NCBI GenBank assembly: GCA_964542855.1
Contig: CAZIWJ010000107.1
Span: forward strand, 1-11,706
DNA: 11,706 nucleotides
From: CAZIWJ01 sp964542855
GTDB lineage: Bacteria > Bacteroidota > Bacteroidia > Cytophagales > Cyclobacteriaceae
Reading direction: 5' to 3'
Under the pieces are notes generated by a model, which made no database searches, had not been told where the DNA came from, and saw only the letters and a list, made by a program, of their open reading frames with translations. This document shows, in pieces, positions 1 through 7,055 of this stretch. Each line of letters begins with the position of its first letter. Positions within the stretch are counted from its first letter, which is position 1. A program made the translations under genes and the position numbers.

Positions 1-295
1 GTTAGGGAGTGGGTTAGCACAGATTTAAAAAGAATAAAGGTACAAGTATTTCAGGTAGGTTTTCAGCTTTTGCGCGGAGGGGCGAAGAAACAACCCAGTT
101 ACAATGGATGATTGAGCGATGATGGTAACGCATCCGCAACTCCGGTATTTCTCTTTGCCTGTGTAGTATTGAAAAAATATTATTACGGTAACTAACAGTA
201 AGGTAGGCACACGCGATACAACCGCACCGCGCGCGAGTGATGTTTTTACCGCAGGTACACTCTGCTGGCCCGGGTTATTCACGAGCAAAGGAATT
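1..295. other. Left-edge region with no supported gene
   Basis: I find no convincing coding region, RNA gene or terminator here. The one long open frame (288 to 25, minus) would encode 87 residues with no recognisable domain, little sign of coding bias, and a hydrophobic patch that reads like chance. A five-base inverted pair (GTTAC 98-102, GTAAC 125-129) is too short to call a terminator for the amidohydrolase gene that ends at 296. Confidence 0.5.
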
Positions 296-1636
296 TTATT
301 CTGGCTGTTTCACCACTTCCCCCTGCTTCATAATAAAATCCACGTCGCTAAGCAGGTTGATGTAGCGGAGCACGTCGCCCTTTACGGCAATAATATCGGC
401 GGTTTTACCTTCCGACACAGTACCTACACGCTGATCTACGCCCATCACTACCGAGGGCCAGTAAGTGGCCGATTTAATGGCCGCCATGGGGTCGATGCCC
501 ATGTGGTTCACCCATACATCGAGTTCGCGCCAGGTACTCTGGCTGTGAAATTCCATTGGGATGCCGCTATCCGTTCCCACCAGGAACACTACCCCTGCCT
601 CCTGCAATTGCTTTATTTTTCGCTTCAGCGTGGGCTTGCGGGCCGGGGTAATTTGGAAATAAGGCAGCCGGTCGGGGTACCGGACAGAAGCTTTGATGTC
701 GCGAATAATGGAATCGGGCAGGTCCAGGTGCCAGGAAGTATTATCCAGGTGTTCGCGGTAGTCGCGGTTATACTCATAATTATATAATACCTGAACAGTT
801 GGCGTCCAGTACAACGGTCCGATGTTCATCTGGGCGGTGCGTTCCTTAATCATGTTCATGATATCTTCGGGGTACCCGGGGGCAGCAGATAAACCGGTAT
901 GTTCAAAATTATCAACGCCCGCCTGCAGTCCCCTTCGAATCTCATTGGGTCGATGGGAGTGGGCAACCACGATGAGCCCGTTTTTATGGGCTTCATCCAC
1001 GATGGCATTCACTTCAGCCATAGTCATCTGGTCCTGGTCAATCATCTTGATGCAATCGACCCCGGCATCGGCCAGTTTGTTTACTTTGGCCCGGGCGTCT
1101 TTCTCACCAGATACGCCCCAGCGGTAGTGTTCCGTACCGGGGTAAGGGGTATGCTGAAGAAAAGGTCCGGAGATGTAAAGGGTAGGCCCGGGGATTTCGC
1201 CCTTATTTATCCGGTCTTTTACCAGCGTAATCTCATCGAGCGAAGCCCCCAGATCGCGCGCGCTGGTTACCCCGGCCATGAGCAACTGGTGCGCCGAAGC
1301 CGGCATGATGGTGCTGGCCTGGATGTCGCCACGGTACTTTTTGTGCCAGTAGCCGTAATCGGAGTGGCCGTTAATTTGCAGGTGCACGTGCATATCCCAG
1401 AGGCCGGGCATCACGCTCATGCCTTCGGTGGAGATTACTTCAGCGCCTTCAGGAACATCCAGGCTTCCGCGGGTGCCTACGGCCGTAATTTTATCGTCTT
1501 CAATAAGAATAACGCTGTTCCGGATGGGCGTGCTGCTGAACCCGTCGATAAGCGTTCCGCCCACCAGGGCTTTCACCTGGGCCCCGGAAGTAAAAGCGCA
1601 TAACAGGCAGATTAATAAGGGGAGAAAATATTTCAT
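296..1636 (-). CDS. Secreted metal-dependent amidohydrolase (imidazolonepropionase/prolidase-like)
   Basis: This 446-residue protein starts with a signal peptide (about residues 1-19, core FLPLLICLLCAF, cleaved before Gln20), so it acts in the periplasm or outside the cell. The rest is a complete amidohydrolase-superfamily fold. The expected metal ligands are all visible: HVH at 83-85 after the PGLWDMHVH strand, Lys197 in DCIKMID (the lysine that is carboxylated in binuclear members), His226 in VVAHSH, His246 in NFEHTG and Asp356 in VGTDSG. The C-terminal part (about 385-440) returns to the small beta domain, with the typical GTVSEGKTADI stretch. Related enzymes hydrolyse cyclic amides or Xaa-Pro/Xaa-Arg dipeptides, but the substrate cannot be read from sequence. 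The ATG is preferred because it directly precedes the signal peptide. It is divergent from the M20-like gene, which is also exported. Confidence 0.9.
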   Translation of the reverse strand: MKYFLPLLICLLCAFTSGAQVKALVGGTLIDGFSSTPIRNSVILIEDDKITAVGTRGSLDVPEGAEVISTEGMSVMPGLWDMHVHLQINGHSDYGYWHKKYRGDIQASTIMPASAHQLLMAGVTSARDLGASLDEITLVKDRINKGEIPGPTLYISGPFLQHTPYPGTEHYRWGVSGEKDARAKVNKLADAGVDCIKMIDQDQMTMAEVNAIVDEAHKNGLIVVAHSHRPNEIRRGLQAGVDNFEHTGLSAAPGYPEDIMNMIKERTAQMNIGPLYWTPTVQVLYNYEYNRDYREHLDNTSWHLDLPDSIIRDIKASVRYPDRLPYFQITPARKPTLKRKIKQLQEAGVVFLVGTDSGIPMEFHSQSTWRELDVWVNHMGIDPMAAIKSATYWPSVVMGVDQRVGTVSEGKTADIIAVKGDVLRYINLLSDVDFIMKQGEVVKQPE

Positions 1637-1743
1637 TGCGTTGATATTATGATTTGCTGGTTTGGTAGAAAGTAACCGGATATCGGCACCCGATAACTTT
1701 TGAATTTGGGTTATGGTGAGTAATTTAAAAAAAACTTTATACG
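1637..1743. promoter_or_regulatory. Divergent promoter region between two exported-protein genes
   Basis: This 107-bp gap must hold start signals for the amidohydrolase (minus) and the M20-like gene (plus). The best plus-strand candidate is TAACTTTT at 1694-1701, one base away from the Bacteroidota -7 box TAnnTTTG, but there is no well-spaced TTTG upstream. No good minus-strand box was found. The A/T-rich stretch before 1744 has no clear ribosome binding site. Confidence 0.25.
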
Positions 1744-2961
1744 ATGCACCGAATATTTATTCTTCTCCTGATCCTTCCCTTTTTCTCTTTTGCCCAGGGC
1801 CCGATTTCCGGTAAACTGGAAAAACGTGCCCGGAAGCTGATGACCGATGCCTCCACCCGGGATGCCGCCCAGCTGCTGTGTGAAATCGGGGGTATCCAGG
1901 CCCCTTCGGGCAAAGAACAGAAGCGGGCCGAAGCGGTAGCCGCCAAAATGAAAGCCATCGGGCTAAAACAGGTCCGTGTTACCGGTATTTACAATGCAGT
2001 TGGGGTGATTCCCGGCAGCAGCGATTCGGTACTGGTATTTGTTTCTACCCTCGACGACCTGGCCGGCGTAGCGGTACTACAGCAAAAATCCGGCAATCCG
2101 GTTGTTCAGGGCAACCGGGTGGTGGGCCCGGGTACCAACACTTCGTCTACCACCGTGGCCATGCTGAAAGCGGCTGAACACCTGGTAAATAATAACCGTC
2201 AGCCCCGGCATACGCTGGTTTTTGCCGCCGTGGCCCAGGAAGAAACCGGCCTGAAGGGCATGAAAGAGGTTTATGCTGAGTACAAAGAAAAAGCACTGGG
2301 GTTTGTAGACATCCTGGGCGACGGGCAGCGCATTAGTTACGGGGCTATTGGTATTCACTGGTGGAAGGTAAATGCCTACGGCGAACCCGGGCATACGCTA
2401 CGCGGCGGGCTGCCCAACATTAACCGGGGCATGGGCCGGGCCATAGACGAAATTTTTAAGCTGCCTCACGTGGAAACCTACAAAGAAGATTACACCCGCC
2501 TGAATGTGGGCATGATTCACAGCGGTACGGTTTATAACCACAAGCCCGACTCGGGTTACTTTACCCTCGACATCCGTTCGCTGAATGCCGATGCCATTAA
2601 AGAAATAGAAGCAGCCGTAAGGGGTACGCTGGAGCGGGTTAGTAAGGAAGTGGAAACCCGCTTTGTGATGGAGCCCTTTCAACTAACTCCCGGCGGACAA
2701 ATACCCAATGCCCTGAATTCTAACCTGGTTACTACTTCTAAAGCTATTGCCGAATGGCTGGGGCACGAGCCTGCGCTGAGCAAGCGGGGATCTTCTAATA
2801 TGAATGTGGCCATTGGAGGAAACACACTGGCCATCGGGCTGGGTGGCGACCGCGGCGGGCAGCGGGGCTTTACCGACGAGTGGGCCGACATTCCGGCCAT
2901 GATGCGTACCGCACAGCACGTTTACCTGCTTGGGGCCATGTTAGGCGGGTCGGAAAATTAA
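1744..2961 (+). CDS. Secreted M20-family metallopeptidase-like protein with degenerate metal site
   Basis: This 405-residue protein has a signal peptide (about 1-17, ending SFAQ) and the overall order of an M20/M28-type zinc hydrolase: an N-terminal catalytic half, an inserted dimerisation-like domain (about 200-315) and a C-terminal catalytic half. The proton-shuttle pair Glu166-Glu167 (VAQEETGL) and His217 (GEPGHT) remain. Four other ligand positions appear lost. The HxD motif reads TLDD (Thr102). The bridging Asp of GxGxxD reads GPGTNT (Thr133). The Asp of GSxDAN reads GSSNMN (Asn352). The final His before DEW is Gly375 in GGQRGFTDEW. Family members normally cleave peptides or amides with two zincs; this one may bind without cutting. 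The frame is intact and codon use looks normal, so it is not a plain pseudogene. The alignment to the family is from memory. Confidence 0.82.
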   Translation: MHRIFILLLILPFFSFAQGPISGKLEKRARKLMTDASTRDAAQLLCEIGGIQAPSGKEQKRAEAVAAKMKAIGLKQVRVTGIYNAVGVIPGSSDSVLVFVSTLDDLAGVAVLQQKSGNPVVQGNRVVGPGTNTSSTTVAMLKAAEHLVNNNRQPRHTLVFAAVAQEETGLKGMKEVYAEYKEKALGFVDILGDGQRISYGAIGIHWWKVNAYGEPGHTLRGGLPNINRGMGRAIDEIFKLPHVETYKEDYTRLNVGMIHSGTVYNHKPDSGYFTLDIRSLNADAIKEIEAAVRGTLERVSKEVETRFVMEPFQLTPGGQIPNALNSNLVTTSKAIAEWLGHEPALSKRGSSNMNVAIGGNTLAIGLGGDRGGQRGFTDEWADIPAMMRTAQHVYLLGAMLGGSEN

Positions 2962-3089
2962 ACGGGTTTGCAGGAAATCGGGGTTCGCTCTAGCTGTCTG
3001 CCAGGGCTTTACCAGGAATAACCGGATTTCTGTCCCATACGGCCCAAAGTTGCTTTGCCAAATTCAGGGTGACCGTTTCGGGAGTTTTT

Positions 3090-3119
3090 AGGCCTGTCGT
3101 AATTTGCCAGATCAGGCCT
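3090..3119. repeat. Inverted repeat AGGCCTG/CAGGCCT between convergent genes
   Basis: Perfect 7-bp arms (3090-3096 and 3113-3119) flank a 16-base loop and overlap the stop codon of the minus-strand acyltransferase gene (3112-3114). It lies where transcripts from the M20-like gene (plus) and the acyltransferase gene (minus) meet, so it could help end transcription. No U-tract follows it on either strand, so a standard intrinsic terminator is not shown. Confidence 0.35.
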
Positions 3120-4413
3120 CTACCTGCCGGTCTTCTTTCAGTGAAGTGAGTAATTCGGAACGGGCTTCCCTTAGGCGATCGAGGCGATCGAAGCTTTTGG
3201 TAATGCCGATTCGCCAGTCTTTTAAGAAATCCCATACTTCCAGGAAGTAAAGGACGAAAGCCCCGCCGAATATCATAAAGGCAGCCATGCCCGCTACGCC
3301 CCACCAGCCTGCAAAGAACCCGGCAACAGTGAGCAGGAGTAAAAAGTAAAGGGCAAAAATAAACATAGCAGAGCCAAAAAGTACTGAATCGTAGAACACA
3401 CTTTTGGGAGACGTTTTGTTATCAGCAACCAGGCGGGCCAGGCGAAAGGGTGGGCGGTCAATTAATAAGCCCAACGGTGCAATCAGGATTCCGAAAAACA
3501 GGATGACGATATCAAGGGCATTGAACTCCCTTTTCCCCACCATCTGGTCGGTCATGCCATACTGTTTCAACAAACCAAAGTAACGACTGGCTTTTTCCTT
3601 CAGCGTTTCCAGCTGCTCCGGGGCGTGTTCGGCCAGGTGGTTGATGCGGTTAGCGATCGTTTTCTCCCGGTTGAACAACCCCGGATCATCCACGATGCGC
3701 AAACTGGCTTTCTCCGGGTGGTTATTCCGCTCGATTTCAAACAGTTGTTCGGCCAGCTGCTCATCTTCTTTCCTGTGAATGGCAATAACCTGGTCTTCCA
3801 CCTTCCGGAACAGGTCCTGAGTGAATTTATTCACCGCCCGGGCGCTATTTTCTCTGTGAATTTCTTCGTACGGGGCCATATCAATCGGCTGCCCGATGTT
3901 GATGATCAGGTTGTTTCTCCAGCGGTTAAAATACCGGTAGTTCATTCCCACCGGAATAATAACCGGCTTAATACCAGTCTTTTCCAGTGTTTCAAAGTAC
4001 AACCTGGCCGTACCCTTTCGCATGGATCGAACCCGTTTTTCACGCACGCAATTCCCTTCCGAAAAAATAAGCACTATTTCGTTCCGGGGAAACAGTACTT
4101 CCTGGCAATACTGGAACGTTTTGTTGTTTTTGGCCAGGTCGCCTTCCGACCTGCGGAAGATAGGAATAACGTTAATCTGCTTCAGCAGGAAACTGCTGAG
4201 TGCCGTTTTAAACGCATCGCCCCGCGCCATGGAGAACACACTCCGGAAGCGAACGTGGTTGAGCATAATCCCGTCGAGAAACGAATTGGGGTGGTTAGAA
4301 GCCAGGATTACCGGCCGGTCATCCGGAATGTGTTCCATTCCCAATAAGTAAAAGTTTTTCAGATAAGTCCACGTAACCGGACGTACAATTATCCATAATA
4401 TGTGTTTTAACAT
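3112..4413 (-). CDS. LPLAT/PlsC-family glycerophospholipid acyltransferase with C-terminal membrane helices
   Basis: This 433-residue protein carries an LPLAT (PlsC) acyltransferase domain in its first 180 or so residues. Block 1 is SNHPNSFLD, with His41 and Asp47 as the catalytic pair. Block 2 follows around VIPIFRR, block 3 is FSEGN near 118-121, and block 4 is the KPVIIPVG strand. It probably moves an acyl chain to glycerol-3-phosphate or a lysophospholipid at the inner membrane. The spacing is His-x5-Asp, not the textbook His-x4-Asp. A soluble middle region (about 190-298) precedes a hydrophobic helix at 299-318 and a long hydrophobic stretch at 343-393 that could hold two or three helices. 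A charged tail ends the protein. The ATG at 4413 is chosen because the longer frame starts only at TTG (4500) and adds 29 residues unlike the family. It lies 95 bases after fumarylacetoacetase and may share its transcript. Confidence 0.87.
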   Translation of the reverse strand: MLKHILWIIVRPVTWTYLKNFYLLGMEHIPDDRPVILASNHPNSFLDGIMLNHVRFRSVFSMARGDAFKTALSSFLLKQINVIPIFRRSEGDLAKNNKTFQYCQEVLFPRNEIVLIFSEGNCVREKRVRSMRKGTARLYFETLEKTGIKPVIIPVGMNYRYFNRWRNNLIINIGQPIDMAPYEEIHRENSARAVNKFTQDLFRKVEDQVIAIHRKEDEQLAEQLFEIERNNHPEKASLRIVDDPGLFNREKTIANRINHLAEHAPEQLETLKEKASRYFGLLKQYGMTDQMVGKREFNALDIVILFFGILIAPLGLLIDRPPFRLARLVADNKTSPKSVFYDSVLFGSAMFIFALYFLLLLTVAGFFAGWWGVAGMAAFMIFGGAFVLYFLEVWDFLKDWRIGITKSFDRLDRLREARSELLTSLKEDRQVEA

Positions 4414-4418
4414 AATAT

Positions 4419-4433
4419 GAGATAATTTATCTC
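4419..4433. promoter_or_regulatory. Perfect 15-bp palindrome just upstream of the acyltransferase start
   Basis: GAGATAA-T-TTATCTC forms perfect 7-bp arms around one central base and ends 5 bases before the ATG at 4413 (minus strand). It could be an operator for a dimeric regulator or an RNA stem that limits translation. The arms are A/T-rich and no protein is known to bind it, so this is a sequence observation only. Confidence 0.4.
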
Positions 4434-4486
4434 TAAACGATACCCTGGCTGTTTTCAATCTTATTTGTTCTAGTGATGAAATAATA

Positions 4487-4498
4487 GGTAAAATTACC
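4487..4498. promoter_or_regulatory. Second palindrome in the acyltransferase leader
   Basis: GGTAA-AA-TTACC forms perfect 5-bp arms with a two-base centre, about 10 bases beyond the fumarylacetoacetase stop codon. It is short and could arise by chance. It is recorded because a second palindrome lies 54 bases further down the same leader. Confidence 0.2.
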
Positions 4499-4508
4499 AA
4501 AAAAGAGG

Positions 4509-5753
4509 CTATGAAGGTAATAATTTGTTGGTTACTTCACCAAACCCTACCCGCATGCCGTTAGCTTCGGCGTAGCCTTTCATGATTACGGTGTCGGTAT
4601 CATTTAAGTATTTTCGCTCCGTGCCGTCGGCCAGTTTTAACGGGTTTTTCCCGGCCCAGGTCAGTTCCAGCATAGAGCCGTAAGAACCCGGATCTTTACC
4701 GCTGATGGTACCCGATGCCATCACGTCGCCAACGCGTACGTTGCAGCCGTTCACGGTATGGTGAGCCAGTTGCTGAGCGATATTCCAGTACAGGTATTTG
4801 AAATTGGAACGACAAATACTTTCGGGCTTCCCGCCTTCCGGCTGCAACTGTACTTCCAGTTGAATATCGAACGCTTTATTTCCCTCGTATTCCAGGTAAG
4901 GCAGTACGGCCGGTTCCTGTTCGGGGCCGGCCACCCGGAAAGGCTCCAGCGCTTCGAGGGTAACAATCCAGGGCGAAACGGCCGAAGCAAAATTCTTCCC
5001 CAGGAAAGGGCCCAGCGGTACGTATTCCCAGCGCTGAATATCGCGGGCCGACCAGTCGTTAAACAGGAAGAAACCAAAAATATACTCTTCGGCTTCTCCA
5101 GTAGAAATGGGCTTACCCATTGCCGAGTTTTTACCAATAACAAAGCCCATTTCCAGCTCAAAGTCCATGGCTTTACTGGGGCCGTAAGAAGGAAGTTCGT
5201 CGTCGGGGCCTTTGGTTTGTCCTTTCGGACGGCGAATCTCCGTGCCAGAAACCACAATAGAAGAGCTACGGCCATGATAAGCAACCGGCAAATGCTTCCA
5301 GTTGGGCATCAGGGCATTATCTTTCCCGCGAAACATGGTACCCACGTTGGTGGCGTGTTCCTGGCTGGAGTAAAAATCAGTGTAATCGCCAATGTGCAGG
5401 GGAAGGTGCATGCTTACCCGGCTCATGGGTACCAGAACATCGTCGGTATGTGGTTTTAACTCCTCATTACCGGCTTCCAGCAATTCCTGTACCCTTAAGC
5501 GTACTGCATTAGTTACCGGTTTACCCAGGGCAATGAAGTTGTTCAGGACCGGTTGGTTGAAGACGGTGTAATCGGAAAGGGTATCGTTTAGCAAACCGGT
5601 ACGGGCCAGGGCAGTAAGGCTCACCACCTGCTCACCGATAGCAATACCAACCCGGGGATGAGGGTCAGTATCGGTTGAAAAAATTCCGAAGGGGAGATTA
5701 TAGATACTGAAGTCTGAATGCTCAGCGCCCCTTACCCAGGATGTTTTTTGCAT
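4509..5753 (-). CDS. fahA: Fumarylacetoacetase
   Basis: This 414-residue cytoplasmic enzyme hydrolyses fumarylacetoacetate to fumarate and acetoacetate, the last step of tyrosine breakdown through homogentisate. The length and every key residue match the well-studied mouse enzyme, even in numbering: metal ligands Asp126 (GDYTDFYSS), Glu199 and Glu201 (DFELEMG) and Asp233 (LFNDWSARD), and catalytic His133 (SQEHATNVG). The block YHGRSSSIVVSGT is also typical. The ATG at 5753 gives the standard N-terminus of bacterial forms. The other homogentisate-pathway genes are not in this window. The small unknown gene lies 45 bases upstream and the acyltransferase 95 bases downstream, all in one direction. 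A perfect TAnnTTTG box in the upstream gap suggests that it can also be transcribed on its own. Confidence 0.97.
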   Translation of the reverse strand: MQKTSWVRGAEHSDFSIYNLPFGIFSTDTDPHPRVGIAIGEQVVSLTALARTGLLNDTLSDYTVFNQPVLNNFIALGKPVTNAVRLRVQELLEAGNEELKPHTDDVLVPMSRVSMHLPLHIGDYTDFYSSQEHATNVGTMFRGKDNALMPNWKHLPVAYHGRSSSIVVSGTEIRRPKGQTKGPDDELPSYGPSKAMDFELEMGFVIGKNSAMGKPISTGEAEEYIFGFFLFNDWSARDIQRWEYVPLGPFLGKNFASAVSPWIVTLEALEPFRVAGPEQEPAVLPYLEYEGNKAFDIQLEVQLQPEGGKPESICRSNFKYLYWNIAQQLAHHTVNGCNVRVGDVMASGTISGKDPGSYGSMLELTWAGKNPLKLADGTERKYLNDTDTVIMKGYAEANGMRVGFGEVTNKLLPS

Positions 5754-5784
5754 AGTGTAAAATAAAGTAAGGTTAAATGTTGCT

Positions 5785-5801
5785 ACGTACGTGCAAATTT
5801 A
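5785..5801 (-). promoter_or_regulatory. Candidate fumarylacetoacetase promoter with ACGTACGT palindrome
   Basis: On the minus strand, TAAATTTG (5801-5794) matches the Bacteroidota -7 box exactly and overlaps the stop codon of the upstream small gene. The perfect 8-bp palindrome ACGTACGT (5792-5785) lies directly after it, where the transcript should start, and could be an operator. No clear -33 TTTG is seen at the usual distance, which lowers confidence. Confidence 0.35.
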
Positions 5802-6134
5802 ATTATTACTCTGATGCCCCTGCTGATAAAGCTGAAAATGTTCAACGATGATCTGAGGGTATTTAATGAATTCCTGAATTTCAGGCGATTTGTTGGGCAT
5901 GAGCTGGTACATGTTCACCACCATGCTCGACAGCTGGTACAGGGCTTTAGCCTCGCGCACGGTGACGGCAAACTTATCGGTTGAATCATCTTCCAGGGTG
6001 GCGTTATACTTTTCGAAAAACCTCACGATGGCCTGGTCGTTCACCTCGTCGATCTCGAATTGCCCCCGGCTGTTATTGCAGTAATCGTGGGCTACATATA
6101 CCATAGCCCGGAAAAAATCGGTCCTCGCATCCAT
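5799..6134 (-). CDS. Small hypothetical protein upstream of fumarylacetoacetase
   Basis: I do not recognise this 111-residue protein. It has no signal peptide, no membrane helix and no cysteine pair pattern, so it is probably cytoplasmic. It is rich in Asp, Glu, Gln and aromatic residues and reads as mostly helical, with likely helices near 5-18 (FFRAMVYVAHDY), 33-44 (DQAIVRFFEKYN), 57-80 (AVTVREAKALYQLSS onward) and 86-104. Codon use resembles the neighbours and the frame is clean from an ATG to a TAA, which supports a real gene. It is 45 bases upstream of fumarylacetoacetase in the same direction. Co-transcription is plausible, but no functional link can be claimed. Confidence 0.62.
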   Translation of the reverse strand: MDARTDFFRAMVYVAHDYCNNSRGQFEIDEVNDQAIVRFFEKYNATLEDDSTDKFAVTVREAKALYQLSSMVVNMYQLMPNKSPEIQEFIKYPQIIVEHFQLYQQGHQSNN

Positions 6135-6425
6135 AATAAATTCTGTTACAGTATAAAGAAATTATTCGCACTAGGTATTATTAACACTTGTGACGGGCAG
6201 ATGTTAAAGAAATTATTTTCCGTAGTGAGTGACGTCTTTTACCAAACTGCGAGATACAGGTTTGTAATGCCCCTTATCGCTGCTGAAAAGCACGCAGTAA
6301 AATTCGTTTAAACCTAATTACGTTAACAGCAACGAGAAGTGGATTCAGATTAAAATAGTTATATTTAACGCCGGTTTTGAATTAATTTAAAAGCCGCTTT
6401 TCAACAAGCTTGTTACGTTACAAAA
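6135..6425. promoter_or_regulatory. Divergent regulatory region between the small gene and the sigma factor
   Basis: This 291-bp gap holds no supported gene. It contains a 13-base direct repeat TAAAGAAATTATT (6154-6166 and 6205-6217, 51 bases apart), the 8-mer TTACGTTA twice (6318-6325, 6413-6420) and a perfect 12-bp palindrome just before the sigma factor (listed separately). I found no exact TAnnTTTG box on either strand. The sigma factor may therefore be read from a non-standard promoter, possibly its own, which is an inference. Confidence 0.4.
6403..6414. promoter_or_regulatory. Perfect 12-bp palindrome upstream of the sigma factor gene
   Basis: AACAAGCTTGTT is a perfect palindrome that ends 11 bases before the ATG at 6426, where a ribosome would bind. 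It could be an operator placed to block initiation or a symmetric binding site for autoregulation. The position makes it more notable than its length, but chance cannot be excluded. Confidence 0.35.
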
Positions 6426-7055
6426 ATGGACAAACAACAATACACTGACCAGGAAATTATTGAAGGGATTATGAAAGGCGGAGCGCATTACCAGCGCTAC
6501 ACCGGAAAACTGTACCAGCAATGTACCCGCTTTATTCCCGGCATGCAGCGAAAATATCCTTCGCTGAAGTACGAAAGCCTGTTGCAGGCTTATTCCGATG
6601 CCGTAAATGCCGTGGTGAATAAAGTAGCCGAAGGGGCATTTACGGCTTCACGCAGGGGTAAACTTTCCACGCTACTGTACGAAATATTCAGTAACCGGTG
6701 CATCGACCAGCTGCGCCACCAGAATACGCGGAAAAACGAATTGTACCAGCAGGCTTACGAAATCGACAGGGGAATACCGGTAGACGGCAAAAACATTTTT
6801 ACCCGCTTCTCTTTGTCGGATCAGACTGCTGATATCGTGAATATCATGGAGCAGTTACCCGAACCCTGTAAATCGATTATCATGGATTTCGATTACTTCG
6901 GCTACACTGCCAAAGAAGTGGCCGAGCGGTACGGGTATAAGAACGCTCACAGTGCCCGCCAGGCCAAAAGCCGCTACATGGAAAAGCTGCGGAAGGTCAT
7001 TAAAGCCTACTACGAAAAGCACGGCCACGCCCACACCAATGCTTCGTTTATTTAA
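6426..7055 (+). CDS. ECF-like sigma-70 family RNA polymerase sigma factor
   Basis: This 209-residue protein has the two-domain layout of an ECF sigma factor. A region-2-like domain spans about 45-100 and includes KLSTLLYEIFSNRCIDQLRH, which resembles the LsTyLyaIarNrwld.lR segment of Bacteroidota sigma factors. A region-4 helix-turn-helix follows at about 135-193 (MEQLPEPCKSII, then YTAKEVAERYGYKNAHSARQ and a basic final helix). It would direct RNA polymerase to a specific promoter set. In region 2.2 the usual acidic DAED-type motif seems replaced by SLLQ (51-54), leaving little negative charge. No anti-sigma gene lies beside it. Instead it converges on a Ser/Thr kinase gene, and the two stop codons overlap by 8 bases. 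The ATG is the first in frame and gives the normal N-terminus. Confidence 0.85.
   Translation: MDKQQYTDQEIIEGIMKGGAHYQRYTGKLYQQCTRFIPGMQRKYPSLKYESLLQAYSDAVNAVVNKVAEGAFTASRRGKLSTLLYEIFSNRCIDQLRHQNTRKNELYQQAYEIDRGIPVDGKNIFTRFSLSDQTADIVNIMEQLPEPCKSIIMDFDYFGYTAKEVAERYGYKNAHSARQAKSRYMEKLRKVIKAYYEKHGHAHTNASFI

Noticed and set aside
25..288. Minus-strand frame of 87 residues at the left edge
   Set aside because: No domain, no coding bias, and a start next to the amidohydrolase stop; more likely intergenic.
899..1603. Plus-strand frame of 234 residues
   Set aside because: Lies wholly opposite the amidohydrolase gene, whose residues and motifs are clearly real.
2971..3036. Imperfect inverted repeat (GGAAATCGGGGTT with AACCGGATTTC) after the M20-like gene
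   Set aside because: The loop is about 40 bases, the stem is interrupted and no U-tract follows, so it is not a supported terminator.
3625..4347. Plus-strand frame of 240 residues
   Set aside because: Antisense to the acyltransferase domain; a shadow of its codon bias, with no domain of its own.
4414..4500. Longer acyltransferase start (TTG at 4500)
   Set aside because: The 29 extra residues do not resemble the family N-terminus, TTG is a rare start, and the ATG at 4413 fits the usual beginning.
4758..5459. Plus-strand frame of 233 residues
   Set aside because: Antisense to fumarylacetoacetase, which matches its family along the full length.
6060..6311. Plus-strand frame of 83 residues in the divergent gap
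   Set aside because: Overlaps the start of the small minus-strand gene, has no domain and uses codons unlike its neighbours.
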